Positions 26,031 to 34,050 of a DNA stretch of 64,000 nt are shown here, one piece after another. Source of the DNA: G963677445 sp963678275 (GTDB taxonomy: Bacteria; Bacteroidota; Ignavibacteria; Ignavibacteriales; Melioribacteraceae). The translations under genes were made by a program, and so were the position numbers. The notes beneath the pieces are model-generated. The model had not been told where the DNA came from. It ran no database searches and saw only the letters and a program-made list of their open reading frames with translations. The stretch covers positions 2,852,001-2,916,000 of the forward strand of contig OY782765.1 in the NCBI GenBank assembly GCA_963678275.1, in the 5' to 3' direction. Position 1 is the first letter of the stretch, and the number at the start of each line of letters is the position of its first letter.

Positions 26031-27005
26031 TTATGCTCCGTGCTCCAAAAACCAATTGTATGTTTTCCTTATACCTTCTTCCAGCGAAAGTTTGTGCTGC
26101 CACCCCAGTTTATTAAGCCTGCTTACATCCAGCAGTTTTCGGGGAGTGCCGTCCGGTTTGGAGGTTTCAAAAACAATAGGCCCGTCATAACCGACAACCT
26201 TTGCGATTAACTCGGCCAGATCATGAATTGAAAGGTCCGCGCCTGTTCCAATATTTATATGTGAAATACCCTTTTCATAAAGGTCTGTTGCCTCAACATT
26301 TTCCATAATAAACCTCACCGCGTCGGCAAGCTCTTCAACATATAAAAATTCACGCTTTGGCCTTCCTGTTCCCCATACCTCAACATCCGCCTGCTTATTC
26401 ACTTTTGCTTCATGGAATTTCCTGATAAGCGCCGGGAGAACATGTGAAGATTTAAGATCAAAATTATCATACGGGCCATATAAATTTGTAGGCATCACCG
26501 AGAAAAAATTTGAGCCATACTGGCGGTAATAATTTTCACAAAGTTTAATACCTGCTATCTTCGCTATGGCATAAGGTTCATTAGTAGCTTCCAGTTCACC
26601 TGTCAGAAGGTACTCCTCCTTCATCGGCTGTTCCGCCAGCTTCGGGTAAATACAGGAACTCCCGAGGAACAATAGTTTTTCTGTGCCAGATTCATGAGCT
26701 GCCTGAATTACATTACATTCTATCATTATATTCTGATATATAAACTCCGCCCGGTAAGTATCATTCGCGAGTATGCCTCCGACACGCGCCGCCGCAACGA
26801 TAACATGGTCAGGTTTATGCTCCCTGAAAAACTTCTCCGTATCCTCCTGGCGCAGAAGATTCACCTCCGTTCTGTCGATGCCGGTAATATTTTTATAACC
26901 CTTCGACTCAAACTCCCTGAATATCGCCGAACCAACCATCCCCCTGCTGCCGAGAATCACTATTTTTTTATCTGAGTTTATCAATTTACACCTGTATAAT
27001 TTCAT
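26031..27005 (-). CDS. fcl: GDP-L-fucose synthase
   Basis: This epimerase-reductase (also called wcaG) makes GDP-L-fucose from the product of Gmd. The 324-residue protein has the NADP motif ILGSRGMVGSAI, the substrate-loop LGSSCIYPK, and the catalytic YAIAKIAGIKL with Tyr-X3-Lys. The ATG at 27005 lacks a good Shine-Dalgarno. A TTG seven codons in has AGGTG ahead of it and is a possible alternative start. It is upstream of gmd in a two-gene operon. Confidence 0.94.
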   Translation of the reverse strand: MKLYRCKLINSDKKIVILGSRGMVGSAIFREFESKGYKNITGIDRTEVNLLRQEDTEKFFREHKPDHVIVAAARVGGILANDTYRAEFIYQNIMIECNVIQAAHESGTEKLLFLGSSCIYPKLAEQPMKEEYLLTGELEATNEPYAIAKIAGIKLCENYYRQYGSNFFSVMPTNLYGPYDNFDLKSSHVLPALIRKFHEAKVNKQADVEVWGTGRPKREFLYVEELADAVRFIMENVEATDLYEKGISHINIGTGADLSIHDLAELIAKVVGYDGPIVFETSKPDGTPRKLLDVSRLNKLGWQHKLSLEEGIRKTYNWFLEHGA

Positions 27006-27075
27006 TTTTTTCTAATATTAATATAGAACTCCCGCCCGCCATTTTCAATCCTTCTATTATAATCATAATTATAAT

Positions 27076-27125
27076 CGTAATCGTGCTTCGTAATCGTCTT
27101 TACCAAAACACTCAGGTTATTCGAG
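27076..27125 (+). repeat. 50-bp direct repeat, copy 1
   Basis: This stretch (landmarks CTTCGTAATCGTCTTTACC and CAGGTTATTCGAG) recurs at 28005-28054 with only two mismatches. Confidence 0.85.
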
Positions 27126-27150
27126 TACGAGAACGATTACGAATACCGCT

Positions 27151-27225
27151 TGGCCCCCAGGGGGATGTCCCATGTGTACGATAAAATTTTGCCATTTTGC
27201 GTAGAATTTGACTGCTTATGGAATA
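27151..27225 (+). repeat. Dispersed repeat, partial copy C
   Basis: Bases 27190-27225 (CCATTTTGCGTAGAATTTGA then GCTTATGGAATA) match the end of the repeats at 7411-7574 and 30235-30392. The preceding GGCCCCCAGGGGGATG stretch is related to the G-rich start of those copies. Confidence 0.55.
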
Positions 27226-27247
27226 CTCTTACTCTGATTTTTTTGGA

Positions 27248-27300
27248 CCGATACCGAAAAATTCTCAGGTAATCATATAATCCTTTAATCATGGTTCAGA
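27248..27300 (+). repeat. 53-bp direct repeat, copy 1
   Basis: It starts CCGATACCGAAAAAT and ends CCTTTAATCATGGTTCAGA. The same ends, with a diverged middle, occur at 27732-27784. Confidence 0.75.
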
Positions 27301-27589
27301 CAATATTTTCTGATACCGTTCGAGAAATCCAGGTTAAACAATTAGGTTTCCTTTCTTTGCGTCTTCGCGTGAGAAAAATACGATTTCTATGACGACTTCG
27401 ATTTGGATTTCAATGGAAATAGCGCCCGGTCCAATAAGGTTAATAAGGTTTAGTTTTGGCGGGTGGTTTCTTATGCTACTAAGGTTAAAAAACAAAGAAT
27501 AAGGTTTCGAATATTATTAGGAGTTTGTTGTATGGTGTTTCTGACGGCAAACGTGTTTTTTTTCCAGGGAAAAATATTTTTTACCGTTC

Positions 27590-27617
27590 GTAGAGACAAG
27601 GCATGCCTTGTCTCTAC
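27590..27617. repeat. 28-bp perfect palindrome
   Basis: The half-site GTAGAGACAAGGCA is followed immediately by its exact reverse complement. A loop-free palindrome of this kind resembles short dispersed palindromes I recall from other bacterial genomes. It is too symmetrical to be chance. Confidence 0.9.
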
Positions 27618-27731
27618 AGGGTATGATAAAACTATTACGTTTAAATTTTTGAATACATTGGAATGAAAAGAGGAATTGTTTTTTATTTCAACCTAATCAA
27701 ATTATATTAAAAAACAATAGCGAGACAGAAC

Positions 27732-27784
27732 CCGATACCGAAAAATAATCATGTAATCCATAAATCCTTTAATCATGGTTCAGA
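27732..27784 (+). repeat. 53-bp direct repeat, copy 2
   Basis: Partner of the repeat at 27248-27300. Both begin CCGATACCGAAAAAT and end CCTTTAATCATGGTTCAGA. Confidence 0.75.
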
Positions 27785-27838
27785 TATTGGCGGGATGGGA
27801 TTTTGCACATTCTGTTATTTCCCCGCCAGCCGTTCTTT

Positions 27839-27898
27839 GGGCTAAAGCCCCTTGAGTCTGGTTGTTTCGTTGAGGGTCTCCGGCCTAAAGGCGCGGAG
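27839..27898. repeat. Two small hairpins with TAAA-type loops
   Basis: GGGCTAAAGCCC (27839-27850) is followed by CTCCGGCC-TAAA-GGC-G-CGGAG (27878-27898, one bulged G). Both have a TAA(A) turn and look like another class of REP-like hairpin. Confidence 0.65.
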
Positions 27899-28004
27899 TT
27901 ATTTTAAACTCCATTTTGAAATGAGTCTCCTGCCTCAAAAATCATAATCCTAATCATAAACTGGCGGAGCCAGATAAAAATGAATCAGAAGAAAGAATCG
28001 TACT

Positions 28005-28054
28005 CGTAATCGTACTTCGTAATCGTCTTTACCAAAACACCCAGGTTATTCGAG
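28005..28054 (+). repeat. 50-bp direct repeat, copy 2
   Basis: Partner of 27076-27125 (48 of 50 bases identical). The two lie 929 bp apart in the same orientation. Confidence 0.85.
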
Positions 28055-28173
28055 AATGAGAAATTACGAATTGGCTTTCCCGGGAATATTTTTTTTAATC
28101 GAATCTGCTTTGAAGAAGCAGCATTATTGCGGAACGTCCCCCTGGGGTAGAATTACATTAGGACAAATAAGCC

Positions 28174-28190
28174 GATCCCTGGAGGGGATC
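28174..28190. repeat. Small GATCCC hairpin
   Basis: GATCCC-TGGAG-GGGATC forms a 6-bp perfect stem, similar in size to the GTCCC hairpins at 12.2-12.3 kb. Confidence 0.6.
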
Positions 28191-28461
28191 AACAATACAA
28201 CTGTGATAAACTAAAATAATTTCATATCCCCTCAAAAATTTTGCCGGGTGATCACTTCTGCCACTAATGTTCACAAATCAAAAATAAGTTTTTTTTGATT
28301 TTTTTCGTGGAATTTTGTGATTTTGTGGCGTTTTTCCATGATGTCATTAAGGTCAAAAACCAAAGAACTCTTTAAGAACTTTTTTCAACCATGAATGTTT
28401 AAGAAAAAGAGTGTATATTATTCACAGAATAAAACTACAAATAACAGATAAAGGAACGGAA

Positions 28462-29808
28462 ATGAAAAACAAATATCTTTCGCTGCTTATAATACTCATT
28501 CCCATGATATTGATCGCGCAGGACTTTAAACAGAAATCACTGGCGGTCACCATTTATAACACAAACCTTGGTGTTGTAAAAGACCTCCGCGAGGCCAATC
28601 TTGAAAAGGGGACAAAATCATTAAAATTAACCGATGTAGCCAGCCAGATTGACCCTACCAGTGTGCATATTAACTTCGACGGCATAGTGCTTGAGCAAAA
28701 CTACCAGTACGACCTCGTCAGCATGGATAAAATACTGGGGAAATATATCGATAAGGATATTCAGCTTATAAATGAATCAGGTGAACTTCTGGAAGGAAAA
28801 CTTCTCTCATCCTATTCAGGGCAGATTGTCCTTGAGAAAAAAACAGGGGGACTGATGATGCTCCCCGCGACAAAAGATTACAGAATATCTGTCGGTGAAC
28901 TTCCCGAGGGACTGATCACAAAACCAACCCTTGTCTGGACCCTTAACGCTAACAAATCCGGTTCACAGGATGTGGAAGTAAGCTACATGACCAGGGGCAT
29001 GAACTGGAAAGCCGAATATGTCGCTGTCCTGAATGAAGATGACACAAAGCTCGATCTCAACTCCTGGGTAAGTATAGACAACAACTCAGGAAAAACATAT
29101 AAAGAGGCTCAGATTAAACTGGTTGCCGGGGATGTAAATATGGCAAACCAGAGAAGACAAAGCAGAGAAGTTTATACGATGTCGGCAACTGAGAAAAGCA
29201 CCGACCAGTTTGCTGAACAGGAGTTTTTCGAATATCACATGTACACCCTTCAGAGACCCGCAACGATCGCAAATAATGAGAACAAACAAATCTCCCTCTT
29301 TGAAGCGGAAAATATAAGCGCTGAGAAAATCTATTCGGTAGAAGCCCGCGGCAACGGGAAACAGAAAGTAAAAGTAAAAATTATTTTCAAAAACAGTAAA
29401 GAAGAAAACCTGGGAATTCCTATTCCTAAAGGGAGAGTCAGAGTTTATAAATCAGATGGTGAATCGCTTCAGTTTATCGGGGAAGATATGATTGATCACA
29501 CCCCGCGCAATGAAGGGATTAAACTCACCATCGGAAACGCCTTTGACATCCTCGCTGATGTTACACTTAAAGAGAGAACCAGAATAACCCAGAAAATAGA
29601 CGAACAAAAATTTGAAATCACACTGACAAACAGAAAAAAATCAGATATTGTCGTGAATGTGAGAAAATGGCTCGGATATGACTGGGAAATAATCAGTCCC
29701 TCTCATTCCTGGGAAAGAAATGAATCACAATCAGCTGATTTCGAGGTCCCCGTAAAAGCGGATGACAAAACTATTATTACTTTTACCGTTAGGTATATCC
29801 ATCCTTAA
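28462..29808 (+). CDS. DUF4139 domain protein, paralogue 1
   Basis: This 448-residue exported protein of unknown function has a signal peptide (LLIILIPMILIAQ) followed by a beta-rich body of the DUF4139 type: VTIYNTNLGVVKDLR, TDVASQIDPTSVHI, VSYMTRGMNWKAEY and a late FTVRYIHP. I start at ATG 28462 because GGAACGGAA sits just before it and the resulting length equals that of its paralogue. The frame is open further upstream but lacks support. By eye it is about two-thirds identical to the gene at 30540. A good terminator follows. Confidence 0.8.
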   Translation: MKNKYLSLLIILIPMILIAQDFKQKSLAVTIYNTNLGVVKDLREANLEKGTKSLKLTDVASQIDPTSVHINFDGIVLEQNYQYDLVSMDKILGKYIDKDIQLINESGELLEGKLLSSYSGQIVLEKKTGGLMMLPATKDYRISVGELPEGLITKPTLVWTLNANKSGSQDVEVSYMTRGMNWKAEYVAVLNEDDTKLDLNSWVSIDNNSGKTYKEAQIKLVAGDVNMANQRRQSREVYTMSATEKSTDQFAEQEFFEYHMYTLQRPATIANNENKQISLFEAENISAEKIYSVEARGNGKQKVKVKIIFKNSKEENLGIPIPKGRVRVYKSDGESLQFIGEDMIDHTPRNEGIKLTIGNAFDILADVTLKERTRITQKIDEQKFEITLTNRKKSDIVVNVRKWLGYDWEIISPSHSWERNESQSADFEVPVKADDKTIITFTVRYIHP

Positions 29809-29826
29809 AACACCAAATTTTATTAT

Positions 29827-29867
29827 CCTTCCCATGTTAAACTATCCGGTGGCATGGGAAGGTTTTT
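29827..29867 (+). terminator. Terminator after DUF4139 paralogue 1
   Basis: CCTTCCCATG pairs perfectly with CATGGGAAGG (10 bp) around a 16-nt loop, followed by TTTTTAAC. It begins 19 bases after the stop codon. Confidence 0.85.
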
Positions 29868-30098
29868 AACCTTTTAATTCCGATACTGACTTTAATTTCC
29901 CCCACTAAAACATCCCGACTTTAGATGAACCAATTGGGCTCTTATCACCACACTAACGCCAACATGTTGAGGATAATCTAAGGAACAAAATTTGTCAAAT
30001 AGCCCCGTAATAACATGTTGCCGATAGTCAGGCCGCGATTCCAAATCCATAAGCTGATGGAGTCAGAAAAAGAAAAGTTATCGATCAGCTCAAGAATA

Positions 30099-30293
30099 GT
30101 CCTCCCCCGTCTTCAAAGAAAAACACTTTGAATCCACCCCCTCTGCCACAGGCATTCCCGACAAAAGGACTGTCGGGGCGAAGGGGGATATTTATCGATA
30201 ATCCCGAGCAATCAAAATATCCCCCTTCGGCCCCATGGGGATGCAAGCAAGGGGGTGGCCCCGATGTGTTTTTCGTCGGGGACGGGGGAGGAC
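30099..30293. repeat. 195-bp nested inverted repeat (cruciform-like)
   Basis: Four pairs of arms are nested: 13 bp at 30099-30111 with 30281-30293, 9 bp at 30118-30126 with 30266-30274, 9 bp at 30134-30142 with 30250-30258, and 13 bp at 30179-30191 with 30217-30229. The three outer pairs are in exact register around one centre, so the block could fold as one long stem. It occupies the gap 29868-30539 between the two DUF4139 genes, where I see no gene. Confidence 0.85.
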
Positions 30294-30392
30294 ACACCTC
30301 GAGTGACTTCGAAACTTATACCTGGCAATAAAACTTTCTACTTGCTGATAAATTTCTTACCAATTTTCGTAGAATTTAATTTCTTATTGAAT
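30235..30392 (+). repeat. Dispersed repeat, copy B
   Basis: It has the same ordered landmarks as 7411-7574 (GGGGGTGGCC, GGGGGAGGACACACCTCGAG, CTTATACCTGGCAAT, ATTTCTTACCA, TAGAATTTAATTTCTTA). It overlaps the right arm of the cruciform. Confidence 0.65.
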
Positions 30393-30539
30393 ATATTATC
30401 CCCCGTTTTGCCAGGGAACTTTTCTCCTTTGGGGCATTTTCCTCAAGCTTTGCCTGGGAAAATTTAGAATATCTTACATAATTCAACTATATTATATTGT
30501 ATAATATGGAATTTTTTAAAATAATTCTAAGGGACTAAA

Positions 30540-31886
30540 ATGGGTAAATTAGTAAGCTTATTTATATTTATAGTTTTCTCTTTTCAGGCGATAATAATCG
30601 CTCAGGAAATTGAAAACAAGTCTGTTTCGGTAACAGTCTATAATAAAAATCTTGGAGTGGTCAGAGATATTCGGAAAGTCAATCTAAAAAAAGGGGAGCA
30701 AAAACTAAAAATTACCGACGTTGCAGCTAAAATTGATCCGACAAGTGTCCATATCAATTTCGACGGATCAATGATTGAACAGAACTACCAGTATGACCTT
30801 GTCAGTATGGATAAAATCCTCGAAAAATATATAAACAACAATATCCAATTAATTGACGAAAGGGGTGAAATAGTTGAGGGAAAATTGTTGTCTTCATTTT
30901 CCGGACAAATTGTGCTTGAGAAAATGAACGGAGGATTGATAATGATCCCTTATATAAAGAATTATAATCTCTCGGTTGGTAATTTGCCTGAGGGTCTGAT
31001 AACTCGTCCAACACTTTTTTGGACGCTGGAGACAAACAATCCCGGCCAGCAGGATATTGAAATAAGTTATATGACCAAAGGAATGAAATGGGAAGCCGAA
31101 TACGTTGCTGTCCTTAATGAAGATGACACCCAAATCGACCTCAACGCCTGGGTTAATATAGAAAATAACTCTGGAATGACTTTCGAGAAGGCAAAGTTAA
31201 AACTTATTGCCGGTGACATTAACCAAATAGAAAGATACAAAGATTTTTTGAAAAGAAGTGATGGTTTATTTGGCGATTCCGAAAGCAGATTTACCGGGAA
31301 AGAGTTCTTTGAGTATCACCTTTATACATTGAAGCAGCCCACTACTCTGGCAGATAAAGAAAACAAACAAGTCGCGCTTTTTGAAGTAGATGACATAAAG
31401 GTTGAAAAAATTTATTCCTACTATAACAGAGAATCACAGGTACCAACTGCAAAAGTGAAAGTCAGATTCAAAAATAAAAAAGAAAATAATCTTGGAATAC
31501 CAATGCCAAAGGGCAGGGTAAGAATGTATAAATCAGATGGAGAATCGCTTCAGTTTCTTGGTGATGACTGGATATATCATACTCCAAGAAATGAAGATAT
31601 AACTGTTACAGTCGGGAACGCTTTTGACATACCGGTAAATCACGTTACCATTGATAAGAAAAGAATAAGTGATGATGTGACAGAAGTTTATTACGAATTA
31701 ACATTAACAAACAGAAAAGAAATAAATATTATTGTTGAAGTAAAATTTGCTCTGGGAGATAACTGGGAAATTTACAATTCTAATTTCGAGTGGGAAAAAA
31801 TTGATTCCAGGCATGCCCGGTGTGAAGTGCCTGTAAAATCGAATGATAAAACGGTGGTAAACTATATGGTGATGTACAGCCGTTAG
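30540..31886 (+). CDS. DUF4139 domain protein, paralogue 2
   Basis: This 448-residue exported protein is a paralogue of the gene at 28462. It has a signal peptide (LFIFIVFSFQAIIIAQ), then VTVYNKNLGVVRDIR, TDVAAKIDPTSVHI, QNYQYDLVSMDKIL, ISYMTKGMKWEAEY and a divergent C-terminus. It has no known function. Its codons are visibly more A/T-rich than those of paralogue 1, which suggests relaxed or different history rather than a fresh duplication. The start has AAGGGA seven bases ahead. A terminator follows the stop. Confidence 0.8.
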   Translation: MGKLVSLFIFIVFSFQAIIIAQEIENKSVSVTVYNKNLGVVRDIRKVNLKKGEQKLKITDVAAKIDPTSVHINFDGSMIEQNYQYDLVSMDKILEKYINNNIQLIDERGEIVEGKLLSSFSGQIVLEKMNGGLIMIPYIKNYNLSVGNLPEGLITRPTLFWTLETNNPGQQDIEISYMTKGMKWEAEYVAVLNEDDTQIDLNAWVNIENNSGMTFEKAKLKLIAGDINQIERYKDFLKRSDGLFGDSESRFTGKEFFEYHLYTLKQPTTLADKENKQVALFEVDDIKVEKIYSYYNRESQVPTAKVKVRFKNKKENNLGIPMPKGRVRMYKSDGESLQFLGDDWIYHTPRNEDITVTVGNAFDIPVNHVTIDKKRISDDVTEVYYELTLTNRKEINIIVEVKFALGDNWEIYNSNFEWEKIDSRHARCEVPVKSNDKTVVNYMVMYSR

Positions 31887-31903
31887 TAATGAGAATTATT
31901 TCA

Positions 31904-31935
31904 GGGCTTCAATTTCTAAATGGAGCCCATTTTTG
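31904..31935 (+). terminator. Terminator after DUF4139 paralogue 2
   Basis: GGGCTTCA and TGGAGCCC form a stem (one G-U pair) that extends through one mismatch to a TCT loop, followed by ATTTTTG. It begins 18 bases after the stop. Confidence 0.8.
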
Positions 31936-32053
31936 TTTCCCTCGCTCCCTCCTTCACCTCCATGCGACTAAGCCATTCCCTTGAAAGTTTCCCAAACTTG
32001 CGTCACCGGCCAAAAACCGAGTCCTTTAGAGCAAATAATAATTCACCATTCAT

Positions 32054-33912
32054 GAGTCCGCTCAAAAAAGGTGATTTTAAAAGACTACTATTTTAGTCCT
32101 TGTGATAACACGAAAAAAAACAAATAGCCACATTATCTCAAGCACTTTGAAAAAGCAAAATGAATTTTTAGTATTTCACATCATTTTACATAAAAAACCT
32201 CTTGATTTTCTAAAATATCATCATTTTTGCCTTCCTATCAGGCATATTCACACTTTATATCCTGTTTTACCAGGTATCTGTATATCCTGCCAAAGTTAAT
32301 ATTTATTCCTGTGATAAATGCAAATATTTCAGTCTTAACAGCTCCCCGGACCTTCAGCTTTTTATTAATCATTTTTCTTATAAACTCATATACTGTCGCC
32401 TCAACATTGGAACGCAATGTCCTTCTTTCTACAGGGATCAGCTCTCTGTTTGCAATCCGGAGTTGTCGTAAATAATTCTCTTTGGTAAAATAGTGTGTAC
32501 GCACTTCCTTAAACTTTAGTGTCTTACATTTTTCCGCTAATGGACATTTGGAACAAACCTCAAGACTAAATTCTGCCTTGTAACGTTTTTTGGCCAGTTC
32601 AGCATGTACTCTTTGGCATGGACAGCTTACATAGTAACCATCTTCTCCATCCGGTTCTATCTTCATTGGCACTTCTGCTGCTGTTCCTTTTATTGCTGAC
32701 TGAACCTGTATTATTTTAAGTCTTTCACATATCTTATCGTTATCGACACTTGTAAAAGCGCCATCAATGTGGATTTCTTCTATTTCCGGGGTTTTCTCCT
32801 TTAATTTATCGAAACGTTTTGATATGGCTGTACTATCCTCAACATTGTTTGCGTGAACTGAAATATCTGTTAACAGGTCAACTACATTTTCGGGATTGCA
32901 GGTCTCAAATACATTTATTGTCTGCCCACGGTACTCTTTGCCTTGTTTTTCCCGGTACGTTGCTTTCAGATCATCCGGTGACTGTAATACGTTACTTGTC
33001 ATTTCAGATGATGGCCTTACCTCTATTTTTTCTGATGTTATTCTGAAGTTTTCAGCGTATACCCTTTCAAATACCCTGAATATCTCTTTGTCCCGATATG
33101 CTGGCAATATTTTTTCCGATATTTCGTAATATACCTTACTTATTTCTTCCAGCTCTCCTTCGATTTCATCTGGTCTGAGCTTATAAATATATTGCCCTGA
33201 CGTCTTCCTGGTGTACCTTTCAAAAAGCTTTTCGTATCTCTCTTTATCTTCGTCGCTCAATATTCTCCATATGCGGACCAGCATTTCTGTCAGCAATTGC
33301 AACCTTGTATATTTTCTTATATTTGAGGCTGCCTGAAGTGAATCTGATCGCTGTATATCTGCCTTAATTTTTAGCTCCTCCAGTTGTCCTTCGGTCAGAT
33401 GATCAAACGATTTCTCAAAAAGATTGTTCCCTGTTTTGACATAATGTGAGATTACCCTGTTTTGGAAATTGAATAAGGTTGTAATGCTAAATGGTATTTC
33501 ATCTAGTGTTTGAAGCCCTATCGCCGTTCTGACTAGAAGATTAAATTTTATTTGATTACGCAACTGATCATAGCTCAACATGCGTTTATTTTGGTATAGC
33601 AGGGCTGATACCATACAGTTTATAGGAGCGTTTGGCCGGCTGTCCTTCTCAGAGTATAGTTCAGCAAAATCTTCTTCTTTGATATTACAAAAGATCAATT
33701 CGTAGAACTTGTATTCTTCTGATTCCCGAAGTTCCTTTGCCAGCTTTGGGCTTAATAGATCGGACATTGAAAACAAATTCTCTTGAGCGTGGGAAGTATT
33801 CTTTCTAAACATTTTTTAGCTTTTATTAGTTTTCTTTATTATTAATATATTTAAAATCTTAACTAATATAAAGCCATTTGTTCCTTTTCCCTTACCTTTT
33901 TTGAGTGGACTC
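32054..33912 (-). mobile_element. IS1182-like insertion sequence
   Basis: The element is 1859 bp. Its ends are 19-bp inverted repeats, GAGTCCGCTCAAAAAAGGT at 32054-32072 and its complement with one mismatch at 33894-33912. It is flanked on both sides by ATTCAT, a 6-bp direct repeat consistent with a target-site duplication. Removing the element rejoins the flanking ATTCATAATTCACC minisatellite in phase. It carries one intact transposase gene, so it may still be active. Confidence 0.85.
32238..33812 (-). CDS. IS1182-family transposase
   Basis: This 524-residue DDE transposase has the family layout: an N-terminal domain with RPNAPINCMVSALLYQ and LSYDQLRNQI, a long helical linker, the catalytic core with EIHIDGAFTSVDN, then cysteines and charged segments (SCPCQRVHAELAKK, CSKCPLAEKC), and the end VEATVYEFIRKMINKK. 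It appears full-length with no frameshift. It fills most of the IS and starts 82 bases inside the right inverted repeat. Confidence 0.9.
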   Translation of the reverse strand: MFRKNTSHAQENLFSMSDLLSPKLAKELRESEEYKFYELIFCNIKEEDFAELYSEKDSRPNAPINCMVSALLYQNKRMLSYDQLRNQIKFNLLVRTAIGLQTLDEIPFSITTLFNFQNRVISHYVKTGNNLFEKSFDHLTEGQLEELKIKADIQRSDSLQAASNIRKYTRLQLLTEMLVRIWRILSDEDKERYEKLFERYTRKTSGQYIYKLRPDEIEGELEEISKVYYEISEKILPAYRDKEIFRVFERVYAENFRITSEKIEVRPSSEMTSNVLQSPDDLKATYREKQGKEYRGQTINVFETCNPENVVDLLTDISVHANNVEDSTAISKRFDKLKEKTPEIEEIHIDGAFTSVDNDKICERLKIIQVQSAIKGTAAEVPMKIEPDGEDGYYVSCPCQRVHAELAKKRYKAEFSLEVCSKCPLAEKCKTLKFKEVRTHYFTKENYLRQLRIANRELIPVERRTLRSNVEATVYEFIRKMINKKLKVRGAVKTEIFAFITGININFGRIYRYLVKQDIKCEYA

Positions 33913-34048
33913 ATTCATAATTCACCATTCATAATTCACCATTCATAATTCACCATTCATAATTCACCATTCATAATTCACCATTCGTAATTCACCATTC
34001 GTAATTCACCATTCATAATTCACCATTCGTAATTCACCATTCATAATT
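33913..34048. repeat. Minisatellite of 14-bp units
   Basis: About 9.7 copies of ATTCATAATTCACC occur in tandem; three internal copies read ATTCGTAATTCACC. The array abuts the stop codon of the lamin-tail protein. A short piece of the same array (32041-32053) lies on the far side of the IS. Units are directly adjacent with no spacers, so this is not a CRISPR array. Confidence 0.95.
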
Positions 34049-34050
34049 CT

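Larger units (their letters stand above)
27006..28461. other. Repeat-rich gene-free zone
   Basis: About 1.45 kb with no credible gene. The one mid-size open frame (27463-27666) simply runs through a palindrome and matches nothing. The zone holds two 50-bp direct repeats, two 53-bp direct repeats, a 28-bp palindrome, a fragment of the dispersed repeat seen at 7.4 and 30.2 kb, and several small hairpins. It separates fcl from the first DUF4139 gene. Confidence 0.7.

Noticed and set aside
27463..27666. 67-residue ORF in the repeat zone
   Set aside because: It merely runs through the 28-bp palindrome and lacks any homology-like pattern.
30495..30510. Promoter -10 box TATAAT before DUF4139 paralogue 2
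   Set aside because: TATAAT occurs at 30500-30505, but the region is very AT-rich and no matching -35 box at normal spacing was found.
33913..34048. Possible CRISPR array
   Set aside because: The 14-bp units are directly adjacent with no spacers, and no cas gene is present. It is a minisatellite.
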